Positions 1 through 8,547 are shown, counted from the first letter of the stretch. The stretch: DNA of 64,000 nucleotides from Phyllobacterium lublinensis (GCF_020164435.1 NZ_JAIUDQ010000001.1:310001-374000), one strand, 5' to 3'. Notes: generated by a model from the sequence alone, not told the origin. Program-made: numbers and translations.

Positions 1-587
1 GGTCTGTAGGTATCGGCGAAAACCGGCTTCAGACCTTTTTCCTCAAGACGGGCGCGGACACCCGATGCCAGTTCACGGCCAAAGATCGTGCCGTCATCGA
101 TGATGGCGAAGGGCAAGGAACGCCAGCGGTCGGCAAGGATATCGCCTGTTTCCACGGCCTCGTTGCGGTCGGAGGGCGCAATCCTGAATACCGGGTAAGG
201 CTGTTCGGAGCGCAATTCCGTCAGGGTCTGCGACCGGATGGCCGGCGTGATGACGGGAATTCCCTTTTGGCTGAGAATGGGAAGGGCGGCCTCGAGAGAT
301 TCCGCGCAAAGAAAGCCCACGACGATCACAGCATTGGCCTGGACCATTTGGGTTGCCGCTGCGGCGCCGCCGGCGGCATTGCACTGGTCGTCGGCTGCCG
401 CGATCGATACGGGCTGGCCGTTCCTGTTTGTCGCAACTGCGATGGTTGCGCCGTCGAGCACTTGCGTACCAAGGCGCGCAAAGGAGCCGGAAAGCGGCGC
501 AATAACACCAATCTTGTCTTCCGCATATGCGACACTGCAGAACAACAGGCAGAGGCCAAACGTTGCGGTGCGTATCATGGAACTCAT
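1..587 (-). CDS. Periplasmic Leu/Ile/Val-type substrate-binding protein (partial, C-terminus off window)
   Basis: Reading leftward from the ATG at 587 gives an open frame to the window edge (about 195 residues). It starts with a signal peptide (MSSMIRTATFGLCLLFCSVAYA) cleaved near residue 20. The mature part, beginning EDKIGVIAPLSGSFARLG, has the look of a type I periplasmic binding fold (Peripla_BP_6, LivK family): the IGVIAPLSG opening, a GA-rich helix, then repeated IxV(I/V)G and GIPVITPAI strands. It probably delivers a branched amino acid, amide or related small solute to an ABC permease that must lie left of the window. A second ATG at 578 is possible. It is divergent from the flavin reductase gene, and a LacI-like palindrome lies 28 bases upstream. 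The family is clear; the ligand cannot be told. Confidence 0.8.
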   Translation of the reverse strand, partial: MSSMIRTATFGLCLLFCSVAYAEDKIGVIAPLSGSFARLGTQVLDGATIAVATNRNGQPVSIAAADDQCNAAGGAAAATQMVQANAVIVVGFLCAESLEAALPILSQKGIPVITPAIRSQTLTELRSEQPYPVFRIAPSDRNEAVETGDILADRWRSLPFAIIDDGTIFGRELASGVRARLEEKGLKPVFADTYR

Positions 588-614
588 TGCGAAAATGCCG
601 TTTCCTCTTGAATG

Positions 615-626
615 GTAAGCGCTTAC
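615..626. promoter_or_regulatory. Perfect 12-bp palindrome resembling a LacI-family operator
   Basis: GTAAGCGCTTAC is self-complementary with a central GCGC, the layout typical of LacI/GalR-family operators. It sits 28 bases upstream of the binding-protein ATG (minus strand), in the 175-bp divergent gap. No LacI-type regulator is visible in the window, so the assignment rests on the site alone. Confidence 0.4.
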
Positions 627-762
627 TCGTTTTCGGTAACTGTTTCCTTCACTCTGCGCAATGCGGACCTATATAAAAGGAAACATATCGGAAAAAATAT
701 TCGGGCCCTATGGTTGCGGCGTGCGTTGAGATAGTGATGCTTTATGTAACGGAAACAAAATT

Positions 763-1269
763 GTGCTTATTGCCAACGATCAGAAAATAGAGCCGCTCGC
801 ATTTCGCAATGCCATGAGTCATTTTGCCGAGGCGGTGCATGTTGTGACCACCGACGGCCCGGCCGGTCGCCGCGGCGTGACGATCTCGGCAGTCTGTTCG
901 GTTTCCGACAATCCGGCGACCATTCTTGTCTGCCTCAATCGCAGCCACGAATTCAATCACCTCTTCATCGAAAATCAGGTCTTTGCGTTGAATACTCTTT
1001 CGACTGGCCAACTGGCCCTTTCGGAAGCGTTTTCCGGCAAAGGTGATTTGTCGCAGCAGGACCGGTTTGCGTTGGGACGCTGGCAAACGTTGCAGACAGG
1101 TGCTCCTGTACTGACAGATGCGCTTGCAAGTTTCGATTGCCGCATCATTGCGACGCACGAAGTTGCAACGCATTATGTCATCTATGGCAAGGTGACGGCC
1201 CTCAGCATGGGCCAGCCAGGCCAGTCGTTGATCTATCTCAACCGCAGTTATCACAGCGCGGGCGATTAG
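763..1269 (+). CDS. RutF-like flavin reductase domain protein
   Basis: A 168-residue NAD(P)H:flavin oxidoreductase-like protein of the DIM6/NTAB (flavin reductase-like) family, expected to bind FMN and pass reduced flavin to a partner. The FRNAMSHFAEAVHVVTTDGP opening, the AVCSVSDNPATILVCLNR core and a C-terminal SFDCRI...NRSYH pattern closely resemble RutF of the pyrimidine-degrading Rut pathway. No RutA or other Rut gene is in the window, so function may differ. The GTG at 763 is chosen because the conserved FRNAM segment would be lost from the next ATG (814). It ends 14 bases before the CoxD-like gene and is probably cotranscribed with the maturation cluster. Confidence 0.8.
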   Translation: MLIANDQKIEPLAFRNAMSHFAEAVHVVTTDGPAGRRGVTISAVCSVSDNPATILVCLNRSHEFNHLFIENQVFALNTLSTGQLALSEAFSGKGDLSQQDRFALGRWQTLQTGAPVLTDALASFDCRIIATHEVATHYVIYGKVTALSMGQPGQSLIYLNRSYHSAGD

Positions 1270-1283
1270 ACCTAGGAGCCATC

Positions 1284-2210
1284 ATGGCTGGAAAGAATGA
1301 TCCTTCCCTGCCGCAATCGATCGAGGATACGCTGGCGCTGCTTGAAAGCGGCGGATACATGGCCGATCGCGCGCTGGCGACGGTGCTGTTCCTGAGCCTG
1401 CGTATGAAGCGCCCTCTCTTCCTCGAAGGCGAGGCTGGCGTGGGCAAAACCGAAATAGCCAAGGTACTTGCCACGACGCTGGACCGGCCGCTGATCCGCT
1501 TGCAATGCTATGAAGGGCTTGACGTCTCGTCGGCAGTCTATGAGTGGAATTACGCTGCACAGATGATCGAGATCCGACTGGATGAAGCCAGCGGCAAAGT
1601 CGACAAGAAGGCGGTCGAACGCAATGTCTTTTCAGAAAAGTTCCTGATCCGCAGACCAGTGCTCCAGGCTCTTTCCGGCGAGCCGGGAAAAGCACCGGTG
1701 TTCCTGATCGATGAGCTTGATCGTACCGACGAAGCCTTCGAGGCATTCCTGCTTGAAGTGTTGTCGGATTACCAGGTTACTGTCCCCGAACTCGGTACCA
1801 TTCGTGCTGCCGAGCCGCCGCTTGTCGTGATCACGACCAACCGGACGCGCGAAATTCACGACGCACTCAAGCGCCGGTGCCTCTATCACTGGGTCGATTA
1901 TCCCTCTGCCGAGCGCGAGCTCGAGATCGTTCGCCGCAAGGTACCTGCAGCCAATGAGCGGCTTTCCGACGAGATCGTCCGGTATGTGCAAAAATTGCGT
2001 GACGTCGACCTGTTCAAGCTACCAGGGGTTGCCGAAACCATCGACTGGGCAGCGGCCCTGACGGAGATGGATAAGCTGGCACTCGATCCGGAAACAATCT
2101 CCGATACAATCGGCGTCCTTCTCAAATACCAGGATGATATCGCCAGAATCGCTGGTGGCGAGGGGCGGCGCATACTTGACGAAATCAAGGCGGAGTTGAG
2201 TGCCGCGTGA
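1284..2210 (+). CDS. MoxR/CoxD-like AAA+ ATPase
   Basis: A 308-residue AAA+ ATPase with Walker A GEAGVGKT at residues 49-56 and Walker B (VFLIDE) at about 139-144, followed by a sensor-like ITTNRTREIHDALKRR segment. This is the MoxR family, CoxD branch. CoxD works with the VWA protein CoxE in post-translational assembly of the CO dehydrogenase [CuSMoO2] site; related pairs serve other molybdenum hydroxylases. The ATG at 1284 follows a TAGGAG ribosome site at 1273-1278. The stop overlaps the start of the CoxE-like gene, which supports a pair acting together. Confidence 0.88.
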   Translation: MAGKNDPSLPQSIEDTLALLESGGYMADRALATVLFLSLRMKRPLFLEGEAGVGKTEIAKVLATTLDRPLIRLQCYEGLDVSSAVYEWNYAAQMIEIRLDEASGKVDKKAVERNVFSEKFLIRRPVLQALSGEPGKAPVFLIDELDRTDEAFEAFLLEVLSDYQVTVPELGTIRAAEPPLVVITTNRTREIHDALKRRCLYHWVDYPSAERELEIVRRKVPAANERLSDEIVRYVQKLRDVDLFKLPGVAETIDWAAALTEMDKLALDPETISDTIGVLLKYQDDIARIAGGEGRRILDEIKAELSAA

Positions 2211-3468
2211 CATGGAAACATTCACTTCATCGCCAGAAATAGTGCGCAGTGAAAGTCGGCTCGCCGACAATATCGTCTTTTTTGCCCGGACACTGCGCAA
2301 AGCAGGATTGCGGGTTGGTCCTGCCTCGGTTCGGGATGCGATAGAGGCCGTGTTGGCGGGCGGGATTGGTTCCCGTGATGATTTTTACTGGACATTGCAT
2401 AGCGTGCTCGTCACGAGGCACGAGGATCATGCCACTTTCGACGAGGCGTTCCGGCTCTATTGGCGTTCCCGCGAACTGATAGAGAAAATGCTTGCCATGT
2501 TCTCGCCTGTCGCGACGGCCAGCCAGCGGCCACAATCGAGAGCTGCCGAAACGCGCGTGGCAGAAGCGCTGTTCAAGGGTAGCTCGCGCAATGAGCCGGG
2601 GGAGCGACCACCGGACATAGACGTCGATGCGCGCTTTACCTTCTCCGACAGGGAAGTCCTCCGTACCAAGGACTTTGCCCAGATGTCAGCGGACGAACTG
2701 AGCCAGGCACGCCGAGCGATGGATGAACTCGCGCTGCCCGCCGACAGGGTCGAAACCAGGCGCTTTCGCAGCAATCCCAAGGGCGCCCGTATCGATCCGC
2801 GTGCGATGATGCGTGCCAGCCTGCGAACAGGGGGCGACCTCATCTTGCCGAAATTCCGCTCGCGCCGAGTAGAGCATCCGCCATTGGTTGTGCTTGCGGA
2901 TATTTCCGGCTCCATGAGCCAATATACCCGGATCTTCCTGCATTTCATGCACGTCATGATGGCCAAGCGGCGGCGCGTTCACTGTTTCGTCTTCGGCACG
3001 CGACTCAGCAATATCACGCGACCGCTGCGGCATCGCGATCCCGACGATGCGATCTCCCGTTGCGTCGGGCTCGTCAAGGACTGGTCGGGCGGCACGCGCA
3101 TTGGCGAAACGCTGCGAGAATTCAACCGCCAATGGTCGCGGCGGGTACTCGGGCAGGGCGCGGTAGTCCTGCTGATTACCGACGGGTTGGAACGCGACGA
3201 CACGAGCAGTCTTGAAGCCGAGATGGAACGCCTGTCGAAATCCTGTCGTCGATTGATCTGGCTCAATCCCCTGTTGCGATTTGAAGGCTTCGAGCCCCGC
3301 GCACGCGGCGTCAGGGCCATGCTGCCTTATGTCGACGATTTTCGAGCTGTGCACAATCTCGATGCGCTGGCGGATCTATGTCAGGCCCTGAGCAGACCCG
3401 GTGAGGAGAACGACACATCAAAACGCCGGTCGAGACCTTTTCACGAAGGTGAATTGCACCCATATTAG
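2200..3468 (+). CDS. CoxE-like VWA-domain protein
   Basis: A 422-residue protein with a C-terminal von Willebrand A domain. The metal-ion-dependent adhesion motif DISGS starts at about residue 234, followed by a conserved WSGGTRIGETL segment at about 300. The N-terminal half is the charged helical region of the CoxE family (VWA_CoxE). It is the usual partner of the MoxR/CoxD ATPase in metal-centre insertion. The GTG at 2200 overlaps the upstream gene by 11 bases and has AAGGCGGAG at 2187-2195 at good spacing. The ATG at 2212 is the alternative but sits far from that ribosome site. Confidence 0.87.
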   Translation: MPRDMETFTSSPEIVRSESRLADNIVFFARTLRKAGLRVGPASVRDAIEAVLAGGIGSRDDFYWTLHSVLVTRHEDHATFDEAFRLYWRSRELIEKMLAMFSPVATASQRPQSRAAETRVAEALFKGSSRNEPGERPPDIDVDARFTFSDREVLRTKDFAQMSADELSQARRAMDELALPADRVETRRFRSNPKGARIDPRAMMRASLRTGGDLILPKFRSRRVEHPPLVVLADISGSMSQYTRIFLHFMHVMMAKRRRVHCFVFGTRLSNITRPLRHRDPDDAISRCVGLVKDWSGGTRIGETLREFNRQWSRRVLGQGAVVLLITDGLERDDTSSLEAEMERLSKSCRRLIWLNPLLRFEGFEPRARGVRAMLPYVDDFRAVHNLDALADLCQALSRPGEENDTSKRRSRPFHEGELHPY

Positions 3469-3485
3469 GGCCGGAGGTCCCCACC

Positions 3486-3824
3486 ATGATATCCCACAAT
3501 GCACCCGAACAAATTCTCGATCCTTTACTGGTCGCCGAAGGTTGGATGGCCGAGGGCCGCGATGTGGCCATCGCTACGGTTGTCGAAACCTGGGGGTCGG
3601 CACCGCGGCCCGCCGGTAGCCATCTGGTTATCGATGAACAGGGTAATTTCGAGGGATCTGTTTCGGGCGGGTGCGTTGAAGGATCCGTGATTGCCGAGGC
3701 CATGGAGGTGATCAAGCAGGGTCAACCGCGTATGCTGGAATTCGGCGTCGCAGATGAAACGGCATGGCAGGTTGGCCTCTCCTGTGGCGGCCGCATCAAA
3801 GTGTATGTGGAACGGTTGGGCTGA
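3486..3824 (+). CDS. XdhC/CoxI-family protein, N-terminal domain only
   Basis: A 112-residue stand-alone XdhC_CoxI domain: VAIATVVETWGSAPRPAG, then SVSGGCVEG with the conserved Cys, and a terminal LSCGGRIKVYVE with a second Cys. XdhC-type chaperones bind molybdenum cofactor, help sulfurate it and insert it into xanthine-dehydrogenase-like enzymes. In many bacteria this domain is fused to the Rossmann domain found in the next gene. Here the two are separate ORFs, as in CoxF/CoxI-type arrangements. The TGA is followed 2 bases later by the next start, so they are translationally close. Confidence 0.85.
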   Translation: MISHNAPEQILDPLLVAEGWMAEGRDVAIATVVETWGSAPRPAGSHLVIDEQGNFEGSVSGGCVEGSVIAEAMEVIKQGQPRMLEFGVADETAWQVGLSCGGRIKVYVERLG

Positions 3825-3826
3825 GC

Positions 3827-4540
3827 GTGGATCCCTATTGCCTCAAGAAACTCAATCAGGAACGATTGGCCAGACATGCCGCCATTTTACTGACCGATCT
3901 CGGCGACGGGCGCGACAGGGTAGTCAGGGAAGGCGACCCGGTCGCCGGGCCACTCCGGGACGCGATCAACCAGGCGTTCCTGTCGGGCACATCGAAGGTT
4001 GTCGAGATCGAGGGCCGGAGCTTTTTTCTCAATGTGCACCTGCCGCCGCCGCGTCTGGTCGTGATCGGTGCAGTGCATATCAGCCAGGCGCTGGCTCCCA
4101 TGGCAAAGCTCGCCGGCTACGACATGGAAATCATCGATCCGCGGACTGCCTTTGCGACTCCGGAACGGTTTCCGGATGTCCGGCTCTTCGCAGAGTGGCC
4201 TCAGGATAGTCTGCAGGCGCGTCCTTTCGATCGTTATACGGCCGTTGCGGCCGTAACGCATGATCCGAAAATTGATGATCTGCCGTTGGAGCGGGCATTG
4301 AGGGCGGGATGCTTTTACGTCGGGGCGCTGGGCAGCCGCAAGACGCACGCAAAACGAGTGGAACGGCTCAAGACGCTTGGCCTGAACGATGAACAGATAG
4401 GATCCATTCACGCGCCCATCGGTCTCGACATTGGCGCGGCAAGTCCCGCTGAGATTGCCGTTTCGATCATGGGTGAGGTCATCAAGGCATTCCGCGCGCG
4501 GAGTGTGCAAACCGCGCTACGACTGGAAAAGACAGCATGA
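3827..4540 (+). CDS. XdhC/CoxF-family protein, Rossmann (XdhC_C) domain
   Basis: A 237-residue protein whose C-terminal two thirds is an XdhC_C Rossmann domain: LVVIGAVHISQAL as the nucleotide-binding turn, then YDMEIIDPR, VTHDPKIDD and FYVGALGSRKTHAKR. The N-terminus (DPYCLKKLNQERLA...VREG) matches the tail segment of CoxI-like proteins. It should act with the preceding small protein in cofactor sulfuration or insertion. A GTG at 3827 is taken as start because it lies just after the upstream stop and begins the family-typical DP..L...N.ER sequence; an in-frame ATG at 3764 would overlap the upstream gene by about 60 bases. Its TGA overlaps the next ATG (ATGA at 4537). Confidence 0.82.
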   Translation: MDPYCLKKLNQERLARHAAILLTDLGDGRDRVVREGDPVAGPLRDAINQAFLSGTSKVVEIEGRSFFLNVHLPPPRLVVIGAVHISQALAPMAKLAGYDMEIIDPRTAFATPERFPDVRLFAEWPQDSLQARPFDRYTAVAAVTHDPKIDDLPLERALRAGCFYVGALGSRKTHAKRVERLKTLGLNDEQIGSIHAPIGLDIGAASPAEIAVSIMGEVIKAFRARSVQTALRLEKTA

Positions 4541-6156
4541 TTTTTGGCGATACTCCCCTGGAGGATGCGCTTGGCGCAATTCTCGCGCATTCGACACATG
4601 CGGGCGACCTTAAGCTGAAGAAGGGCCACGTGCTTACGGAAAGTGACATCCGCCGGCTGCGCGAGGCCGGGCTGACCAGAATTATTGCCGCCCGCTTGCA
4701 CGAAACGGATATCGAAGAAAATGCTGCTGCACTCAAGATAGCCGACGCGCTGCAATGGTTCGGGGTACGAGCCGGGCCGGCTTCGACGGGCAGGGTCAAT
4801 TGTTACGCGGAGACAGCGGGTCTCTTCTTTGTTGACGTCGAGATGATCAAGGCAATCAACTCAATCGATCCATCTGTGACGATCGCGACGTTGAAACCAT
4901 TTGAAAGGGTCGAGCCGGAGCAGATGGTTGCGACCGTGAAGATCATCCCTTTTGCTGTAGCTACCACAGTTCTCGACCAGACAAGCCGGCTCGCCGGTGA
5001 TGGCCAAGCATTCGGCGTACACGAATTTGCCGGTTCGCGCATTGGTTTGATCCAGACGACACTGCCCTCGGTGAAGCCCAGCGTTCTCGACAAGACTCGG
5101 CGCGTGACCGACGCACGCATTGCGGCAAATCATGGGTTGTTGACATCCGAGCTTCGTCCGGCACATCAGGTTGACGCCCTTGCGGGCGCGATCCGTGACC
5201 AGCAGCAATCCAACGATATCGTCATTGTCTTCGGAGCGTCGGCTGTAGTGGATCAGGACGATATCGTACCCGCTGCAATCAGGAAGGCGGGGGGCATCGT
5301 TCATCATGTCGGTATGCCGGTTGACCCTGGTAACTTGCTCGTTCTCGGTGAACTCGAAGGGATACCGGTCATAGGCGCGCCCGGATGCGCGCGGAGCCCC
5401 AAGGAAAACGGCTTTGATTGGGTGCTCGAACGACTGATGGCGAATGTACCTGTCACCAGGGCAGATATTGTCGGATTGGGCGTTGGCGGGTTGTTGATGG
5501 AAATTCCGTCGCGTCCGCAGCCCCGTGATCCGCGTCCCCCGGTTACAAGGTCGGACGTAGCCATTGCCTTGCTTGCCGCCGGTCAGTCTACGCGCATGAA
5601 CGGACCCAACAAGCTGCTGGCAACCTTTGACGGCGTTTCCTTGATCCGGCGTTCGGCCCTGACTGCGATCGAGGCGGGGGGCAAACCTGTCATTGCGGTG
5701 CTTGGCCATATGGCGGAGCAGTGCAGGGCGGCGCTTGCTGGTCTCGATCTTGTCGTGGCACTGAACAAGGATTACGCCAGCGGGCTCGCGTCATCCCTGC
5801 AAGCTGCCATCGGACACGTGCCGCCATCGGCTAATGGGGTCATGATATTGCTGGCCGATATGCCCGCCCTTACGGCCGGGGACTTGCGGACCATGCTCAC
5901 CCGGTTTCAGGAAGATGGCGGGCAATCGGTGGTCAGAGCGACATTCAAAGGTAAGCGCGGCAATCCGGTCGTGTTGCCTCGCATCCTGTTCGATGAGGTG
6001 TTTACGCTTGCTGGCGACGTGGGCGCGCGGCATCTGATCGAACGCGGGGACGTCCCGGTGATCGATGTTGAACTTGGTGAAGCAGCAGCTCTTGATGTGG
6101 ATACGCCGGACATGTTGAATCGCGCGGGCGGAACCATCACCGAAACAATCCGGTAA
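4537..6156 (+). CDS. Molybdopterin-binding / MobA-like nucleotidyltransferase fusion
   Basis: A 539-residue two-domain protein. Residues 1 to about 330 resemble the MoaB/MogA/MoeA molybdopterin-binding fold (COG0303-like), with the segment FGASAVVDQDDIVP and a PVDPGNLLVLGEL stretch. From about residue 340 begins an NTP-transferase domain with the nucleotide signature LLAAGQSTRM and an LADMP metal-binding motif, as in MocA and MobA. The likely role is late molybdenum cofactor synthesis, including cytidylylation to MCD for xanthine/CO-dehydrogenase-type enzymes. It is coupled to the XdhC gene by ATGA overlap and closes the maturation set. Confidence 0.85.
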   Translation: MIFGDTPLEDALGAILAHSTHAGDLKLKKGHVLTESDIRRLREAGLTRIIAARLHETDIEENAAALKIADALQWFGVRAGPASTGRVNCYAETAGLFFVDVEMIKAINSIDPSVTIATLKPFERVEPEQMVATVKIIPFAVATTVLDQTSRLAGDGQAFGVHEFAGSRIGLIQTTLPSVKPSVLDKTRRVTDARIAANHGLLTSELRPAHQVDALAGAIRDQQQSNDIVIVFGASAVVDQDDIVPAAIRKAGGIVHHVGMPVDPGNLLVLGELEGIPVIGAPGCARSPKENGFDWVLERLMANVPVTRADIVGLGVGGLLMEIPSRPQPRDPRPPVTRSDVAIALLAAGQSTRMNGPNKLLATFDGVSLIRRSALTAIEAGGKPVIAVLGHMAEQCRAALAGLDLVVALNKDYASGLASSLQAAIGHVPPSANGVMILLADMPALTAGDLRTMLTRFQEDGGQSVVRATFKGKRGNPVVLPRILFDEVFTLAGDVGARHLIERGDVPVIDVELGEAAALDVDTPDMLNRAGGTITETIR

Positions 6157-6166
6157 GGACTTGCAT

Positions 6167-7042
6167 TTGATCAGGACATTCTTTCTTGGCGCTCTCGCCT
6201 TCGTTTGGCTCGTCGGTGCGGCTTCTGCTCTGCAGCTTGAACCCTACAAGGACGAGCTGTTCGCCTATCCCGGTATCCTGAACACCGGCGACGGCGGTGA
6301 TTACGTTGTCGTGGACTACAATGAAATGCGCGATATCAACGGCCGGGACCAGGTCCCGGAACGTCGCGTCAGACAGAATTACGTGTCGCTTCAGCCGAAA
6401 CGGACACAAAAAGACCTTGTTGTCACAACGGACAAGGGAACCGTGAAGGTTGTCGCTGCGGGTAAGCTCGACGGCGCTTCTGTTATTACCGTGTATCTGC
6501 ATGGACAGGGCGGCAGTCGCCAGCAGGGAATGAATGATTTCACCTTCGGCGGCAACTTCAATCGGCTCAAGAACCTGATGGTCCGCAATGATGGGCTTTA
6601 TGTCACTCCAGACTTCAGCGATTTCGGTGACAAGGGAGAGGCCGAAATCGCCGGTCTGATCAGCTATCTGAAGTCGCAATCGCCTCAGGCCAAGATCTTC
6701 GTCGCCTGCGGATCAATGGGAGGCTCGCTGTGCTGGCGGCTCGCCGAGGATGCAAAGGCGGCCGCGAACATCTCGGGCCTGATCATTCTCGGTTCGCTAT
6801 GGGATGATGGGTTCATTGGGTCGCCTGCCTTCACGCGCCGCATACCGGTCTTCTTCGGCCATGGCAGCCGTGATCCTGCCTTTGGTGTCGACAAGCAGGA
6901 AGCGTTCTACCGGAAAATCCGGCAAACCTCCCGCAGCTATCCGGCGCGCTTTCATCGTTTCGAGAACGGCAATCACGGCACCCCCATCCGTATGACAGAC
7001 TGGCGGAACACCTTGAACTGGATGTTGTCTATCGCACCCTGA
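6167..7042 (+). CDS. Exported alpha/beta hydrolase
   Basis: A 291-residue protein with an N-terminal signal peptide (FFLGALAFVWLVGAASA) and an alpha/beta-hydrolase body. The nucleophile elbow is CGSMGG (Ser about 183), with Asp about 236 in GSRDP and His about 270 in NGNHGTP, a plausible catalytic triad. An oxyanion-like YLHGQGG segment lies after the first strand. The substrate is unknown, an ester or phospholipid being plausible. The TTG at 6167 is preferred over the TTG at 6161 because AAGGA at 6155-6159 gives normal spacing only for the former. It follows the cofactor gene by 10 bases and may be in the same transcript, though a link to molybdenum is not evident. Confidence 0.7.
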   Translation: MIRTFFLGALAFVWLVGAASALQLEPYKDELFAYPGILNTGDGGDYVVVDYNEMRDINGRDQVPERRVRQNYVSLQPKRTQKDLVVTTDKGTVKVVAAGKLDGASVITVYLHGQGGSRQQGMNDFTFGGNFNRLKNLMVRNDGLYVTPDFSDFGDKGEAEIAGLISYLKSQSPQAKIFVACGSMGGSLCWRLAEDAKAAANISGLIILGSLWDDGFIGSPAFTRRIPVFFGHGSRDPAFGVDKQEAFYRKIRQTSRSYPARFHRFENGNHGTPIRMTDWRNTLNWMLSIAP

Positions 7043-7160
7043 ACGGTTGTGGCAATAAAGTCCCAATGTGGCCGTTGTGCCACTAGACAATTAGCCAAAA
7101 CCGAATAGTTTCCGGCCATATCCAGTCCTGCGATAAGTCTTAGTCTTTGCGGAGAGAGTC

Positions 7161-7586
7161 ATGCGCCTGCATACCCGAATTTTAAGCCGAGCTGCCTGCC
7201 TGGCAGTTCTCATTCCCATGGCCGCATGTTCCACCACCGGCGAACCGAGCATGGTACCTACGCTTCCGACGTTTGCGCCAATCCGCCCGCCGGTCAATTC
7301 CGTGCTAGCGGAACCATGCGTCTCGGCAGCTGCGGCCAAATACTTCCTGTCGGAAAGCAACATCAAGGCCATTGATGCAGAACCCATTGGCGGTGGTGTC
7401 AACCAGGTTCGTCTGAAGGCCGACCTGCGCGACGCCATGTGCACAGTGACAGACAAAGGCAAGGTCCGTTCGGTCGTCGACACGATGCCGAAGAGCGCGG
7501 ATCAGGCAGCCGCGGAAGCGGCGGCAGCGCAGAAGGCCGCAAATCCAGCTCCGGCTGCACCCAAGAAAACCAAGAACCAGAGCTGA
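7161..7586 (+). CDS. Small putative lipoprotein
   Basis: A 141-residue protein with a signal peptide ending in a lipobox (LIPMAAC), so it is probably lipidated at Cys23 and attached to a membrane. The mature part has a conserved-looking core (VNSVLAEPCVSAAAAKYFL, later VRLKADLRDAMCTVTDKGKVRSVVD) and an Ala/Lys-rich tail. I do not recognise a characterised family. A ribosome site GGAGAG lies upstream and a strong intrinsic terminator follows, so it is probably transcribed alone. Confidence 0.75.
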   Translation: MRLHTRILSRAACLAVLIPMAACSTTGEPSMVPTLPTFAPIRPPVNSVLAEPCVSAAAAKYFLSESNIKAIDAEPIGGGVNQVRLKADLRDAMCTVTDKGKVRSVVDTMPKSADQAAAEAAAAQKAANPAPAAPKKTKNQS

Positions 7587-7608
7587 CGCCGACGCAAGGC
7601 GGTGTTCA

Positions 7609-7643
7609 ACGGCGCGGCCCAGACCCGCGCCGTTTTTATTTTT
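7609..7643 (+). terminator. Rho-independent terminator
   Basis: ACGGCGCGG at 7609-7617 pairs perfectly with CCGCGCCGT at 7625-7633 around a 7-base loop, followed by TTTTATTTTT. It ends the lipoprotein transcript. The stop codon of the convergent lipid-kinase gene (7636-7638) lies inside the T tract. Confidence 0.9.
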
Positions 7644-8547
7644 CTTGAGCTTCGGCGGGTACGAGAACCTTGAGCTCGCTCGCGTGAATGGCGATCTTTA
7701 CGTCCTTCTGCAGGGGAATGAGCTCGCCATCAATAGTTGCCTTGGCGCTGCGTCGCAGATGCGGAAAATGCAAGACCACCTCCTTGGCAGGAATTTCATC
7801 AACGTCGGGATTGTTGCGCCATGATCCCGTCAGAACTGTGAATGCCAACTTCATCAAGGCAATCGGCGTCAGGCTACCGGCGATATAGACGCCAAGCTCA
7901 CCACGATCGGCAAAGTCAAAAACCGGCAGCATGCCCTGGCCATAAGGATTATTGGCGATGGAGATCGCCGATACGGTCCGTTCCGTTTTTACGCCATCTA
8001 TCTGCAGACGCACGCGGAAACGCGGCGGATTGCCCATGGCCTTGGTGAATGCCCGCAAGCTGGCGAGCCGCTTGCCCCAGCGCGAGCGAAACTCGAGTGT
8101 ATTGCGCAGTTTGATCATTTGTGGCTGGAAACCGATCGAGAACTGATGAACGAAGCTCTCATCATTGGCTGTGGAGATATCGACAGACTGTATCTTGCCA
8201 GTGGCCAGACTTTCCAATGCAGCGTTGAGCTCCAACGGTATCTTCAATGCGCGGGCAAAGAGGTTCATCGTGCCGGCAGGCAATACGGCGAGCGGTACCC
8301 CGGTCTTCCAGGCAATGTCGGCGGCAGCCGATATTGTGCCATCGCCGCCACCGGCCATCAGCACATGCTCGCCTTCTTCTGAAGCAGCATGCTTCAATGC
8401 CTTCACAATGTTCTTGCCAGCAACAATCTCGCTCTCGAACGAGTGTCCATGCTTTTCAAACGTGGCCTGTGCCATCTCGGCAAACGCCTTCATGTCCATG
8501 GTACGAAAAGTGCCGCCATCGCGGTTGAAAACGGCATGGACTTTCAT
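7636..8547 (-). CDS. Diacylglycerol-kinase-family lipid kinase
   Basis: A 303-residue protein of the DAGK_cat/YegS-like family. The nucleotide-binding GGGDGTISAAADI motif is present, followed by LPAGTMNLFAR, the PxGTxNxFA signature, then a C-terminal beta-sandwich. Such proteins phosphorylate diacylglycerol, ceramide or related lipids at the inner membrane. The ATG at 8547 (MKVHAVFNRDGG) is preferred over an in-frame ATG at 8616 because family members begin at this strand. Its 3' end is convergent with the lipoprotein gene, and its start is separated by about 90 bases from the glycoamylase-like gene on the same strand. Confidence 0.88.
   Translation of the reverse strand: MKVHAVFNRDGGTFRTMDMKAFAEMAQATFEKHGHSFESEIVAGKNIVKALKHAASEEGEHVLMAGGGDGTISAAADIAWKTGVPLAVLPAGTMNLFARALKIPLELNAALESLATGKIQSVDISTANDESFVHQFSIGFQPQMIKLRNTLEFRSRWGKRLASLRAFTKAMGNPPRFRVRLQIDGVKTERTVSAISIANNPYGQGMLPVFDFADRGELGVYIAGSLTPIALMKLAFTVLTGSWRNNPDVDEIPAKEVVLHFPHLRRSAKATIDGELIPLQKDVKIAIHASELKVLVPAEAQEK

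Noticed and set aside
4861..5709. Minus-strand 282-codon frame opposite the molybdopterin/MobA-like gene
   Set aside because: Antisense to a gene with clear domains; no recognisable product.
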